A stretch of 64,000 bases of DNA from the NCBI RefSeq assembly GCF_000002425.4, contig NC_037269.1, forward strand, positions 635,599 through 699,598. The letters are read 5' to 3'. The notes beneath the pieces were generated by a model. The model was given only the letters and a program-made list of their open reading frames with translations, was not told the origin of the DNA and searched no databases. The stretch's first letter is position 1; each line of letters opens with the position of its first letter. The translations under genes were made by a program, and so were the position numbers. This DNA is from Physcomitrium patens. Taxonomy: Eukaryota > Streptophyta > Bryopsida > Funariales > Funariaceae. Shown here piece after piece: positions 1 to 12,600 of the stretch.

Positions 1-125
1 ATTCCTTTTAAAGTGAATGAACCCAAGACTTGAATGCAAATAGACAATTGAATTGACCACATTTGCAATTCACCAAACTCAGGGATTACTTGTCAAGAAC
101 TTGATTTTAGATAAGTCTGGCTTTT
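1..125. other. Left flank of gypsy element A
   Basis: AT-rich sequence with no open frame or motif I recognise. It ends at the first base of the 5' LTR of element A. Confidence 0.4.
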
Positions 126-136
126 TGTCACGAATC

Positions 137-167
<31 letters not shown>

Positions 168-724
168 CCCAATAGTTACTTGTATGATTAGATAGAAGTA
201 GGTAAATATAGATTAATTTCATAAAATCTTATAGAGAAGCTTTTTAGAAGCTTCATAGATGTAATTTTGATTTTAGATGTATTTGTAGGTTAGAAACTTG
301 GCCAACAAGATAATCATGTATTAGTAGCTTGTGGAGCAAGTTAACTCCATGTAGTAGCTTGTAGAACAAGTTAACTCCATGTGGTAGCTTGTGGAACAAG
401 CTAACTATGTGGCGCATACATAGATAACTTGCATTACAAATTAAGACATGTAGCTAGCAAAGTCAACACGTTTTGGAGGTCCTATAGGACATCGCTATAT
501 AGCTCCTAGTTAAGAGTATATATGGAGGCAAGAGTAAAGCCTTCTTTATTCTTGTCAATACCTTTTTAGTCTTTAGTCTTGTTCCAAGACTTTCTAATCT
601 TCTTGTTTTTGGCAATAGCCATTCTAGTTCAATATTATATTATCTTTGAGTGACTTTTTAGTTCCTTTCAGTGTTACATGAGTATATTAAGGATTTTCTT
701 TCTTCGAGATTCATGTCCTTGACA
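126..724 (+). repeat. 5' LTR of element A
   Basis: Direct-repeat partner of 7277-7788. It starts TGTCACGAAT and ends in the shared sequence ATTCATGTCCTTGACA. It is about 90 bp longer than the 3' LTR because of a (TA)n run near 139-164 and three tandem 30-bp units at 323-412. A homologous LTR lies reversed at 40829-41389. Confidence 0.88.
323..412 (+). repeat. Three tandem 30-bp units inside the 5' LTR of A
   Basis: Three copies in a row of a unit containing TAGCTTGTGGAACAAG followed by TTAACTCCATGT, at 323-352, 353-382 and 383-412. The 3' LTR of the same element has one unit, so the array expanded after or between insertions. Confidence 0.75.
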
Positions 725-725
725 G

Positions 726-739
726 TTTGATAAGAGTGC
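726..739 (+). promoter_or_regulatory. Probable primer-binding site of element A
   Basis: TTTGATAAGAGTGC starts within two bases of the 5' LTR end. It resembles the usual plant primer site TGGTATCAGAGC, complementary to the 3' end of initiator tRNA-Met. The match is degenerate, so this rests mostly on position. Confidence 0.35.
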
Positions 740-3700
740 TAATATACTATTTTTGTCTTGTTTTAGAAGTGAGTGGATTATCTCACTTCTATTGTTGTGT
801 TCTGAAGGTTGCGGACTACCCACCTATAAACAAAAAAATCTTGTTTTTTAACATTGATCTTTTTCTTAAAAAAAGTGGATTATCCATCTTTTTGGAAATT
901 TTTATTAGAGGTTGCAGATTATCCTCCTCTAATTTAATTTTTTGGATTTTTTTGAGTTGTCTCTAAAAGAAAGATTATGGATGCTACTCCTAGCGGAAGT
1001 GAGAATAGTTTTGCAACTATTGTGGATCTTCACGAGGTTGTCAATACTCTCAGGGCAGAAATTTCATACATCACTAATGTCAACTATAGAAGCACTATTT
1101 CTATACCTATGGAAGAAGTTCAGAGTCTATGTCAAGAAGTTGTGCAATTGAGGGAAAGAAGTCGATGAGCCTCACAGCCAAATTCAAGGGGTCTTGCTTC
1201 TATAAGCTCAAGAGAGGCGAGAATTAGTATACCTGAGAAGTTTGATGGAACAAAATCAAAATTTTGAGGGTTTTTATAACAAGTTAAGCTTTACTTAAAG
1301 TTACACCCTTTCCAATACACGGATGGATTTACTCAAGTCAGCTTCATAGACACACTTCTATCTAGAAGTGTTCTTTTTTGGTTTGTACCTTTGATGGAAA
1401 AAGATTTATGATTTCTTTATGATTTAAATTTATTCTTAGAAGTGTTCATGACCACATTTGAAGAAAGTGATCAAGAAGAAGTAGTAGAGACCAAACTCTT
1501 ATCTTTACAATAAGGATGACAATCAACCACCTTATATGCAGCTGAATTCCAAAACCTCGCTTGCTATGTGGACTCAAATGATAAAGCACTTATCAATCAA
1601 TTTTGATATGGATTAAAGGATAGCATCAAAGATTTGTTATTAACAATGCCAAAAGTAAAATCTTTAGAACAATTTATTGCTCAAGCCATTGCATGTGACA
1701 ATCGATTATTTGAAAGGCATCAAGAACAAAGACTTGATTAAAGAGGAATAAGTCAAGTAATGGCGACAACTCTTAAGTTTTTTTAAACATATTTATTAAA
1801 GCTGAAACCAATGCAAATTGATATGATACCTTTTAATCCTCTCATGGAGTAGGAAAAGATTCATTGTTGCTAAGAGAATTTATGTTTATATTATAGAAAA
1901 GCTAAGCACACTACTTAGCATTGTCCAAAGAAGCAATGCAATTACAAAATGAGGAGCACAATTATCAAAGAAGATAATGTATCAAAAAATAAGTTTATCC
2001 AACTATAATAGGAACTATGTAACTAGAATCATATGCAATACCTATTAAAGGTCATATTCACTCCTTAGACCCCTCACCTTGTTTTACAATAGATGTCAAT
2101 TTTAGACCTAAAAATCACAAAGTCTTTGTCTTATTAGATTCAAGAGCCTCAGCTTGTTTTATAGATGAAGATTTTGTCAAAAATCAAAAAATACCTTTAG
2201 TCAAGAAAATTGAAGCCATACATGTAGAAGTCATAGATGTTCATTCCTTGTCTTTTGAAAATATTACCTATGAGACTGTTCCTTTAGATGTAGCAATTAA
2301 AGTTCATAACAACGTAGTAGCATTTAATGTAATAAGATCTCCCTCTAATCCAACTATTTTAGGATTATTGTGGCTAGAAAAATATAACCCTCAAATAGAT
2401 TGGATTTCTTGACATCTTAACTTTTTTAGTACTATAATCTAAGATTGGATTAGTGAAGTAGAAGTACATAAGTCTAGTATATCCAAACTTTTATTAGTAG
2501 GTGCGAGAGCTTTTATGCATGCTGCAAAAAAAGGATCATGTTTTGTTATATATGCTACACCCATTTCTAATGGTAGAAAAATATCAAATAATATTCCTAG
2601 CCAATATCAAGAATTCCAAGATGTTTTTAAAAAGAAGAATGCAGATATTTTTTTAGAACATCAACCTTATGATTATTCAATTAATTTGCACGAAAGAGCT
2701 CAACTACCATTCGAACCAATCTATAGCTTATTGCAGAATGAGTTGGCTAAATTAAATGAGTACATTGATAAAAACTTGGCAAAATTTTTTGTAGGTCATT
2801 CTATATCTCCAACCGGGGCTCCTATCTTATTTGTAAGGAAGAAAGATGGATCTTTGCGGATATGTGTGGATTATCGAGGACTCAATAAAATCACCATAAA
2901 AAATAAGTATCATTTGCCTTTGATTTCAAGACTTTTTGATCAACTCAATCAAGTAAAGATCTATACTAAAATAGATCTATAAATAGCATATAACTTACTT
3001 TATATCAAAGAAGGAGATGAATAGAATACTACTTTTTGAACTAGATATGGATATTTTGAATATAATGTCATACCTTTTGGACTCATGAATGCACCAGCTA
3101 CTTTTCAACATCTTATAAATGATATTTTTTGTGATTTTTTAGATGATTTTGTCATTTGCTATTTAGATAACATTCTAATCTACTCTAAGAATACAAAAGA
3201 ATATGAACTTCATCTTCATTGCATGTTTTAGAAACTTAGAGATGCAGGGTTATATGCCAAGTTGGAAAAGTGTGTATTATACATTACTTAAATTGACTTT
3301 TTAAGATACATCATTTCCAAAAAAGGCCTTATAATGGATTCCAACAAGGTCCAAACTATCGTAGATTGGAAGATTTCAAGAATAGTACAAGATGTGCAAT
3401 GTTTTTTAAGCTTTGTTAATTACTACCGACTCTTCATCAAGAACTTTTTTTAAGTTACAACTCTACTTATACGTTTGACTTGTAAAGACAAACTTGAGTA
3501 GAATAAAGAAACAAAAGCATCATTTGATGCCTTAAAGAAAGAGTTTACTCCTGCACTAATCTTGTGTTGCATCAATTTCTCCAAGGTATTTTTTATGAAA
3601 ACAGACATGTCAGACTTTGCTATAGGTGCCATATTGTTACAAATGGGAACAAATGACAAACTCCACCTAGTAGCTTTTCATTCTAGGAAATTTTCAACAG

Positions 3701-5240
3701 CCAAGATTAATTATGAGATCCATGACAAAGAGCTCTTTGTAATCGTGGATTCATTTCAAGAATGGCATCATTAACTAGAAGGCACTTTAAATCTAGTCAT
3801 CATATATACGGATCACAAGAACCTCGAGTACTTCATGTTAACACATGTTTTGAATTGCTGTCAAGCATGTTGAAGCATGTTTTTATATAGACTCAATTTC
3901 AAGATCACTTATCAACTTAAAAAATAATAAGATCTATTAGATGCCCTTTTTAGATATTTTTATCTTCTACCAAAAGGAGATACATCTTTTGATCAACAAA
4001 GAATAATTCTCTTGAAGCTCGAGCATTTTCATCTTTAAGCAATAAAATCAACATTCAGTGTTGATTCAACCTTTGTCAAGCAAATTCAATCAAGTATGTT
4101 CTTTGATTCTCTTATTCATGATATTAGGAATACTTTTTTTAAGTCTTATGACACTTCAAAGTTTGAATTCAAAAAAAATCTACTATATTTTCGAGATCAC
4201 TTATATATTCCAAAAGACAAGGCATGATTACGTGTCTTTCAAGCTCATCATGATTTTTCAACAGTCGGACATTTTGGATATAACAAGACTTTGGAGCTAA
4301 TATCAAGAAATTTTTGGTGCCCTCAAATGTAAAAGGTATTCAAAGACTTTTTACAATCATGTGATATTTATTTAAGATCCAAAACTCCTTACTATCGATC
4401 TTATAGACTTCTTCAACCGTTACCAATTCTAGAACAACCATGGTCTTCTCTTTCTATGGATTTTATCAAGGATCTTTTAATCTCACGTTCATATGACTTT
4501 ATATTCATAATTGTAGATCGCTTCATCAAAATGGTACATATTGTACCATGTACAAAATCTATTTTAGGTGAAGAAATAGCTAAGCTTATTATTGATAATA
4601 TCTATTCATATCATAGATTACCAAAGGATATTATATCAGAGAGGAAGATTCAATTTGTATCAAGTTTCTAGAGAACCCTATTTAAGATTCTAAAAGTCAA
4701 TATAAGACTCTCTTCAACCTTTCATCTTGAAATTGATGGACAAACAAAATGAGTGAATCTAGTTCTAGAGCAGTATTTGAGGTATACCATCAACTATCAT
4801 CAAGATGATTAGATATCTCTTTTGCTATTAGTAAAATTTGCATACAATGATTTGGTACATTCTTCTACTCAACAAACACTTTTTTTTGTAAATTATGGTT
4901 ATCATCTACAACTTGATACTTTTGACTTTTCAAAAATTGATAATCTTATGGCAAAAGATATTGCAAATCATTTGTCACAATTACATACAACAATGAAGAT
5001 ACAATTAAAGAAAGCTGAAGAATGACAAAAAACCAACACGGATGCCTATCGCAAAGAACAGCCACAATTCAATGTAGGTTAGAAGGTATGGTTACTTCAT
5101 TGTAATATCAACACTACTTGTGTTTGTGATAAGTTGGATTATTGTAGGGTGAGACCTTTTCCTATTTGTGAACAAATCAATCTTGTTGCTTATTGATTAC
5201 ATCTACTAGAGTCTATGAAGATCCATCCTATATTTCATGT

Positions 5241-6941
5241 TGTTATATTGAAACACGACTATATGGTGAAAGATTATAATATAGAACTTATTATAGAAGA
5301 GCCAAGTTAAAAGATAGAGTAAAAAAATATGGATAAAAGATAGGAAGGTAATAAAACTTTTACTAGTAATATTTGTCTTTTTAGAAAAGTGACTTCTTCT
5401 TACTTTGTACGACCATAAATAAGGCAAAAAAAAGTAGATTAGAAAAATAAATAATACAAACATCTTTAGAAAGAAGTTAAGAGTAAATTCTAGTAAAAAT
5501 TACCTAGAAAAAGTAGATATTGATACCTAGAGAGGGCCAGTTTTGAATCAAGGTCGATTTCAGATCCCAAGGCACAAAACCAAGCCTCAACAATTATTTT
5601 GAAATTCTTTGGTAGATCAGAGAGAAAGGTTAGAAAAGAGACTTAATAAGGTTTGAATGAACATTAATTTTGAGTGATTTGGATTTGTATTGACTTTGTA
5701 AGAGCTCTGCAAGATCAAGTTTTGTTTAAGGTGACTCTAGATTTGTGAAATAAAAGAGGAGATACTTTTTGAAGAATTTCATAAGTTTCGAAGTAGAACC
5801 ATAGGTGAGATTTTGAAAGTTTTTGGATTTATATGTGTTCAATATATATTGTAAGTTTGAATTGGATCGAAGGATTGGATCAAGGATTATTGAGGTTTAA
5901 AAGGATCAAAGTCTCAAAAAGTAGAGTTTTAGGTTAAGTGAAGATTTCTACAATTTCTTTCAATCTCTCAATTGAATTAGAGTGAGAATTATGTGTATAG
6001 GTAGTAGACTTATTTTCCTATATATATAAAAAATTTGAGATCAATTGAATGGTTTAATAAGGAGATATTGACACTAGAAATTCAACATTCAAATTTGAGA
6101 AGGAGGTTGGCCAATATCTGAGCAAATATTAGGGTTGATTTTTTTTTTGAGTTCGATCTTCTTCAAAATATTTGTGCTTATTTTCAACTTAATTGTTAAG
6201 AGTTGTACAAATTTTGAGTTAAAATCAATGGTTCATTCATTAGTTATTGAAGTTTAAATCTGCTATAGGAATTACTTGGAATTATTTAAGGTTTGGTTAG
6301 GATATATTTAGGGATGGATTAAGATTTGGTTAAAGTTTATTTAGGCTTTTTTTAGGATTTGGTTAAGGTTTGGTTAGAGTTTGATTAGGATTTGGTTAGA
6401 GTTTATTTAAGATTTGATTAGGATTTGATTAGGATTTATTTAGGATTTGATCAAAATTTGTTTAGGATTTGGTTAAGATTTATTTAGGATTTGATTAGGA
6501 TTTGTTTATGATTTGGTCAAGATTTTTTTAGGATTTGTTTAGGATTTGTTTAGGATTTGGTTAGGATTTATTTAGGATTTGGTTAGGATTTATTAGGATT
6601 TGACTAGGATTTATTTAGGATTTGGTTAGAATTTGACTAAGGTTTGACTAGAATTTGATTAGGTTTTGACTAGGAATTAATCAAGGTTTTTATTTTAGTA
6701 TATTTTTGAATTTCTATGTTATTTCTTTATGATTCTTTAAAAGATCTCTAAGAATACTTTGTATTTCTTACATAATTCTTTTGAAATTTTGATTGAATTT
6801 GATCGATGTTTGATCATATTTATTAATCTTTAATTGTAATTTGTTTAAGAATCTATTAGAGTTGTTAGAACTTGTTGTTGCAATTATCCTCCACAACTAG
6901 GTGCGCGATGCATTCTTAAGCCAAACGCCATGTAATATGAC
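5241..6941 (+). repeat. Solo LTR of gypsy family D inside element A
   Basis: A 1.7-kb block interrupts the integrase HPIFHV/SLL motif of element A. It is flanked by near-identical five-base duplications (CATGT at 5236-5240, AATGT at 6942-6946). Its right end, GCATTCTTAAGCCAAACG followed by CATGTAATATGAC, recurs at 35940-35972, reversed at 40168-40215 and reversed at 45520-45560. The last of these is the 3' LTR of element D, which identifies this block as a solo LTR. The left end is TGTTATATTG, like TGATATAATATG in D. Confidence 0.72.
6290..6680 (+). repeat. Degenerate GGATTTGGTTA minisatellite in a family-D solo LTR
   Basis: About 35 irregular copies of an 11-12 base unit such as GGATTTGGTTA or GGATTTATTTA. 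The same kind of tract appears in the copies at 35500-35660 and, reversed, at 40440-40800. It resembles plant telomere DNA (TTTAGGG) only in composition; no true telomere array is present. Confidence 0.7.
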
Positions 6942-7276
6942 AATGTGTCCCTTCTTTAGCCATATAAGACAGTGAATATCTTTGGAAGAAGACAAATGCC
7001 ACCTCCTCTTATAGAAGTGGATAATAATCAAGAGTTCAAGGTGGAAGAAGTATTAGATTCAAGGCGACACCAAAATAAGTCAAAATATCTTATTCATTAA
7101 CATGGATATGATATTAGTGAATGCACATGGGAGCCAACAAAGAATCTTGCAAATGCAACAAAGAAGGTTGAGGCCTTTCATCAACAACATCCATCAAAAT
7201 CAAGATAAAGATTTGTAAAGATCCATGAAAGGTGATAAGTGCTCTTCATGGAACTCATTCCTAGAAGAGGGGATAA

Positions 7277-7788
7277 TATTACAAACATTTATATTTATCC
7301 CAATAATTACTTACATGATTAAGTAGAAGTAAGTAAATATAGATTAATTTCATAAAGTCTTCTAGAAAAGCTTCTTAGAAGCTTCATAGACACAATTTAG
7401 ATGTGTTTATAGGTTAGAAACTTGGCCAACAAATTAGCCACATGTTAATAACTTGTGGAACAAGCTAACTATGTGGCACATACATAGATAACTTGCATTA
7501 CAAATTAAGACATGTGGCTAGCAAAGTCAACATGTTTTGGAGGTCCTATAGGACATTGCCACATAGCTCCTTGTTTAGAGTATGTATGGAGGCAAGAGTG
7601 AAGCCTTCTTAATTCTTGTCAATGCCTTTATAATCTTTAGTCTTGTTCCAAGACTTTCTAATCTTCTTGTTTTTATCAATAGCCATTCTAATTCAATATT
7701 ACATTATCTTTGAGTGACTTTTTAGTTCCTTTCAGTGATACATGAATATAGTAAGGATTTTCTTTCCTCAAGATTCATGTCCTTGACA
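7277..7788 (+). repeat. 3' LTR of element A
   Basis: Matches 126-724, sharing for example GATTAATTTCATAAA and the end ATTCATGTCCTTGACA. It is preceded by a purine-rich run (AGAAGAGGGGATAA) that fits the polypurine tract. The differences from the 5' LTR look transition-rich. Confidence 0.88.
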
Positions 7789-8327
7789 CCCCTCTTAGTC
7801 TTGTTGCCTTTCTAATGAGATTGAACTCGATTTGCACACAGGTGGTGCTTCCAACCTATATTCAATCCATTGTCGTCAAGATATGTTGCATGTATCATTT
7901 TGTAATAATCAATGTGATGCTTGGCAAACTCATGTTCAACAAGATATGTATAGTTGCAAAGGCCTCTAAGATGATACAAGAATCACATGCTTCTTTAGGT
8001 TCATGCTCATGTTTTTTACTCAAGATTGTTGGAATTACAAACTCTTGATAACAAACTCATAAAATGCATAGGTGCCCTTATTCCATGCCTTCCTTCAAAA
8101 CTACAAACTGGCATGGAAAGCCATGCATCCAACCTAACATTCATGACTTCTCTCCACATATTTGTCTTTATATCGAGTGTATATTTTCATCAAATATGAT
8201 ACATATGATGTATGGATAAGTAAGAGCCTCAAAAGAATCTTACACACAGTTTGCCATTTGGAGGGGATCAAGATAAGAGATGGGAATCCACTACTCGTTA
8301 TGATGGTGGGATTGATTAACATTTTCC

Positions 8328-8350
8328 TATATATATATATATATATATAT
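8328..8350. repeat. (TA)n microsatellite
   Basis: Uninterrupted TA dinucleotides. Confidence 0.9.
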
Positions 8351-8560
8351 TCTTACATGCATACATATAAAGAGATAAATGAGTTTTTAATAGTCTTACT
8401 TTGTATTTGTTTAATAATAACATATATTTTTTTTCTCTATAAGTATATATATATCATGATCAGACATAGGAAGTTGTACCTAATTTACTTTGCACCACAT
8501 TAAATTCTCCAAAAAAAAAAACTCACATTTATATAATTCTTCTAAAACTTCTACTTTAAA

Positions 8561-8568
<8 letters not shown>

Positions 8569-8622
<54 letters not shown>
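8569..8622. repeat. Compound (ATGT)n-(TA)n microsatellite
   Basis: Several ATGT units run directly into about fifteen TA units. Confidence 0.9.
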
Positions 8623-8625
<3 letters not shown>

Positions 8626-9054
8626 TGATGCCACTACCTGATTTTGAAATTTTTTCTGAAAAGAAAAATTTAATAGATGTCTTTTATCAAACACTTAATA
8701 CATACTACTTAAAATTATAAACCTTCTGTATTTAAAATAATAGCTGATGTTGCACCATGATGTTAATTGTTAAAATGATAATCATTACATTGCACACAAC
8801 CAATATTAAAGATCTTTTATGAAACTTCAGTCCAATCTTTTTTGAAAAGTTTTTAATAATACAAGGATAAATTTCCTTCGAAGCTGAATTGCAGCAATAA
8901 TATTCGAGATTATTAACTTAGATTCAGTTGCTTTCATACCCCCAACAAATATTCTTGATAATGTAGTCCTAGCTCGTATAATCAACTGTTTGTTAAAGAA
9001 TTAAAATTAAACAACTAACATTTCTCAAATGAGATGCTATGAAAGCTCTTCATA

Positions 9055-9091
9055 AGATAATTTGATTTGAAATACTCAAATCAAATTATCT
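9055..9091. repeat. Perfect 16-bp inverted repeat (hairpin)
   Basis: The arms AGATAATTTGATTTGA and TCAAATCAAATTATCT are exact reverse complements around a five-base loop (AATAC). It lies about 510 bp beyond the MON2 stop codon, on the transcript's 3' side. Its function is unknown. It is too short for a typical plant microRNA precursor. Confidence 0.85.
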
Positions 9092-9600
9092 CAATTATTT
9101 AAATACATTTAGAAAATAATCATTCCAAATGAATTTTCAGATCCCTCACGTTTGTTAAAATGCTTAGAATTGTGTGCATGTACAGTTGAAAGTCCATTGT
9201 CAACTCATTAGCTAGTTACATACTTGCTTTTCCATCTTAATTTCTCCAATCCTACAATGGATTTCAAATGATCGTTATGAATATACTTACACTTAAAAAC
9301 ATCCATGGCCTGTCAACCACACTGCCACATTCAGATGGAGTTAACCCTTGTATACAATGACCATAATTTTATGCTTCATGCTCCGACATACTATTTCCAA
9401 AACGCAACAAAGAATTGTAAATCTAAAACATTTTTTTTGAAAATTGATGGTCATTTCATTCAGAGCATATACTGCGCTGTGAATCTTATCATTAACACAG
9501 GAGTCTAGCAAGATTGAATAATCTACATTATTGCCGCACCATGTGGATAGAAAGGTGCAATAATTATGTCAATGTCACCTCTGAAAGCTATAAACACCAG

Positions 9601-12600
9601 CTACAAACCTAGCTCTGTGCCAACAAGCAAGAGCAATGCTTGAAGAAGCTCCCTTACTTCCAAAACTCTGCCATTCAGATAACGAATCATGTATTGAAAC
9701 CAAATTCATGACGACAAATTAAAACATCCGCAGTCAGAATCTGTACCTTCAGTACTGGAAAGTGATAGTAATTTACTTCTCCTATTCCTAAACCAAGCCT
9801 TGATTATATTATAAACTTTTCTAAGAATTGAATAAGTCGTTCGGTTTTTGGATAAGTAAAACAATTAAGAAGGGAAGAGGGACAACCGTACCTTGAAGTC
9901 AACAGTTCACAGAAGTTTTTGTACAGCAGAAATAAGTGAGCTCGTTCAGAACTTAGACGGTAGATACTTGAAGAACTCGTCCTCAATTCTTGTTCACACT
10001 CGTTCTTTTCAGCTCCAACTTCCCTAGCGGAGACTGGAAGATTCATCCGCGTTGCAGTTAGAGGATGTAAAACAAGCTTTGCAAGCCTCACAAGAAGCAA
10101 AGAAGTTTCTTCCATGATGATTTGTGGAAGCACTGCATCTCCTGGAACAAACAACGACGAAAATGATATCAACACGAGCACCAGATATTGCAGTGAGACT
10201 GGTAATAGAATCACCCATCTACAAAGTCCATCTTGGATGCATCCTCTTGGTTCTCACTCTCCTCTCATGTACATGGCGTGAAGATGCCGTAAGCCCCAAG
10301 CTTTTACCTTTGCTTGCCTTCATGCCTCTACCACATTTAGTATAATTACGCCTAAGATTTACATAAGTAAAAAATTCACGTGGCTTAACAGCCGAGAATA
10401 ATTTATTTATCAACCTGAATGAGGGCCACATCATGGCTCAAGAATGACTTCGAGCAAATCACCATATTTTTGAAATAGCACATTACAAACCAGTCATGCT
10501 GTGTGGAATGTACACTCATAACAACAATGCCTAGCTAACTGGGAAGGCAGCAAATTCATGACAAATCCTTCTCAACATAACGTGGTAAACATACCAACTT
10601 CCTTCTCAGCTTCTGCAAAATGGTGTAGAATAGCTCTGCACCGTGCTAGCAAAACAGGTAACGCAATCTGACTGACAATAACCTTCGAAGATTCACCTGT
10701 CATGTGAGGCTCACAACTGCAATTGTCACAAGTACGAATTTAGATAACTTCCTTCCATTCGATAGTCACGCAAAGGAAGTGTTAAGGTCATTATAAGAAT
10801 TTGTAAATGTCGACAGAAGGAGCTCTCAAGATGAAAATACTAGCCCTCAATTGATTATTAAGAGAAGAAGAGAACGTAACATATTTCTTGATCAAACTTT
10901 CCTGAACCGTCAAGGAGAATGAACGGCGACAAAAAGTGCAAAAGAGAAAGGAGAAAAATTTAAAAATTATCTGCAGTACTGATTGTTCGTGTCTATGAAA
11001 GCCATTTCAAATAAGACAATATTGTTCACACAAGACTAAAATGGTAAGAAGTGCGAGGGATAAATTGACCTGCAGAGTACAAAGAGCTTGTCCAGACAAG
11101 ATAAAGAGAATCTCCGGCAGTGAGCAGGTAGAAAAACAATATATGAAATTGGTAAAGCGGAGGTCCTCGCAGCACACTGATCAATGACTCCCACTAAATG
11201 CTGCAGCACCTGTTCATCTAACAATTAGCATTGTAAGTACGCTGATTGGCATCTCGATGACTGCACAGTCCACTTGCTGTAAGACCTTAGTGTACACTTA
11301 TGTAGGATTACGCTTGATCAAAAAATACTACAGGCATGCACAAATGAATCAACCGCACTCATACCTCACGAGGTGCATCTTGGCAGCAGGTCAGGAGTTC
11401 ATCAGCGAGAAAAGATAGCACCATGTTCTCCGCTTGTTCATCAGCATCCAGTACTTCTGGTTCTATAGTTACACCAGCTGGAAGTGAAATAGCTCGTCCA
11501 CAGGCTCCAACCATAAATTTATCATACACATCTGCAACTTCCTTCCAAAACCTTGACCTAATAGTCCCGCTAGCAACAGGATTTTCCTGAGCGATATCAT
11601 GCTTGCTATCCACAATGTCATTGATCAAAGCTCCTCGAAGCACAGAAATAAAGGAATTCACAGCTGTTTTCCATAACTTTTCCTTGGGACTATCTCGACG
11701 CGTAGCCATACACCTGGTAAGAACCGACATGATTAGAGCCTATGAAGCAACAAACCAGCACAATCGACCTCTGCAACAAGCTCTATCAAGAATAGAAACT
11801 GGTAAAATCACGCAGATTATATCTGCCAGAATGAAAGGTGTGGTGTACGAAATATGTTAATAAGATAAACCTTGCGAATGATAACATGAAATTCAACAGA
11901 AGCCATACGATCAAGCGAATGATAACATGAAATACATTACCTCAAGAAATCCAAGCAGATGTAGTTCATTGTAACTTTAATGAAATATTTACGTAAACAT
12001 CATCATGATTATATTAAAGATTTGTTATTGATAATAATTACATGCAATAATAACTTTTAGTCACAGCTTGCATTCAAAATTAAAAAAGATTTTAAGTTTA
12101 AATTACAACCTCCACACTCACATGTGCAACATTTTCAAGAGCGCAAGGTGCCAATGTCCTCACATACCGTCCAAATGCAGCAACAATGTCAGGTATACCA
12201 GTTGCAGCAGCAGTTGGCGGACAAGCTTGATGCAACTCGAGCACAACCTTGATCAACTTCTCCAAGAAAGCCGTGGATAGAGTTTGAAATGAATTTTCCG
12301 GACTATCAACCGTCTTAGCATTAAATGTCCCAACATCGAGTCCTTGTGTGAAAGACCCATTTCCATGTTCTTCCCTGTCGTTAGTCAAATCGTTTGTACT
12401 TAATACCATACTGGGACGTCCATTTGCTTTTGAGGTAAGAAATTTAGAAGAAATCCTATTGGAATCCTCTAATTTCAAGTTTTCAACTTGAGCTGACACA
12501 GGTTTCGAATGGTTTTCTTCTGGTAAGTAAGACAAAACTTGATAAATAAAAGTAAGCCACAATGGAGAAAGATAATCATTTAGTGGCATTATTAGAGGCA

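Larger units (their letters stand above)
126..7788 (+). mobile_element. Ty3/gypsy chromovirus fossil (element A), broken
   Basis: LTR retrotransposon with both LTRs. Parts in order: gag remains from about 975 (a segment like IPEKFDGTKSKF near 1230); aspartic protease about 2100-2500; reverse transcriptase about 2640-3230, with the stretch [17 protein letters not shown] at about 2838-2888; RNase H about 3590-3990; integrase about 4090-5240, ending in a HPIFHV motif; and a chromodomain about 7070-7205 (WEPTKNLANA). A solo LTR of another family splits the integrase from its chromodomain tail. A polypurine tract lies at about 7264-7276, next to the 3' LTR. The element is broken, with many breaks. 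By eye its LTRs differ at roughly a tenth of positions, so it looks older than the copia elements in this window. Confidence 0.9.
7789..9600. other. Intergenic spacer with microsatellites
   Basis: Between element A and the 3' end of the MON2 gene. The short open frames here show no family motif and I see no gene. The stretch just above 9500 is probably the MON2 3' untranslated region. Microsatellites and one hairpin are listed separately. Confidence 0.5.

Noticed and set aside
323-412. CRISPR-like array
   Set aside because: Three direct tandem units without spacers, inside an LTR of a plant element.
6290-6680. Interstitial telomere array
   Set aside because: The units are irregular GGATTTGGTTA variants rather than TTTAGGG, and the tract belongs to an LTR family found elsewhere in the window.
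8162-8503. 113-codon plus-strand frame
   Set aside because: It runs through a (TA)n microsatellite and shows no domain.
10124-10345. Plus-strand open frames opposite the MON2 exons
   Set aside because: Shadows of the minus-strand exons with no motif of their own; the same holds for the other plus-strand frames across 9.8-27 kb.
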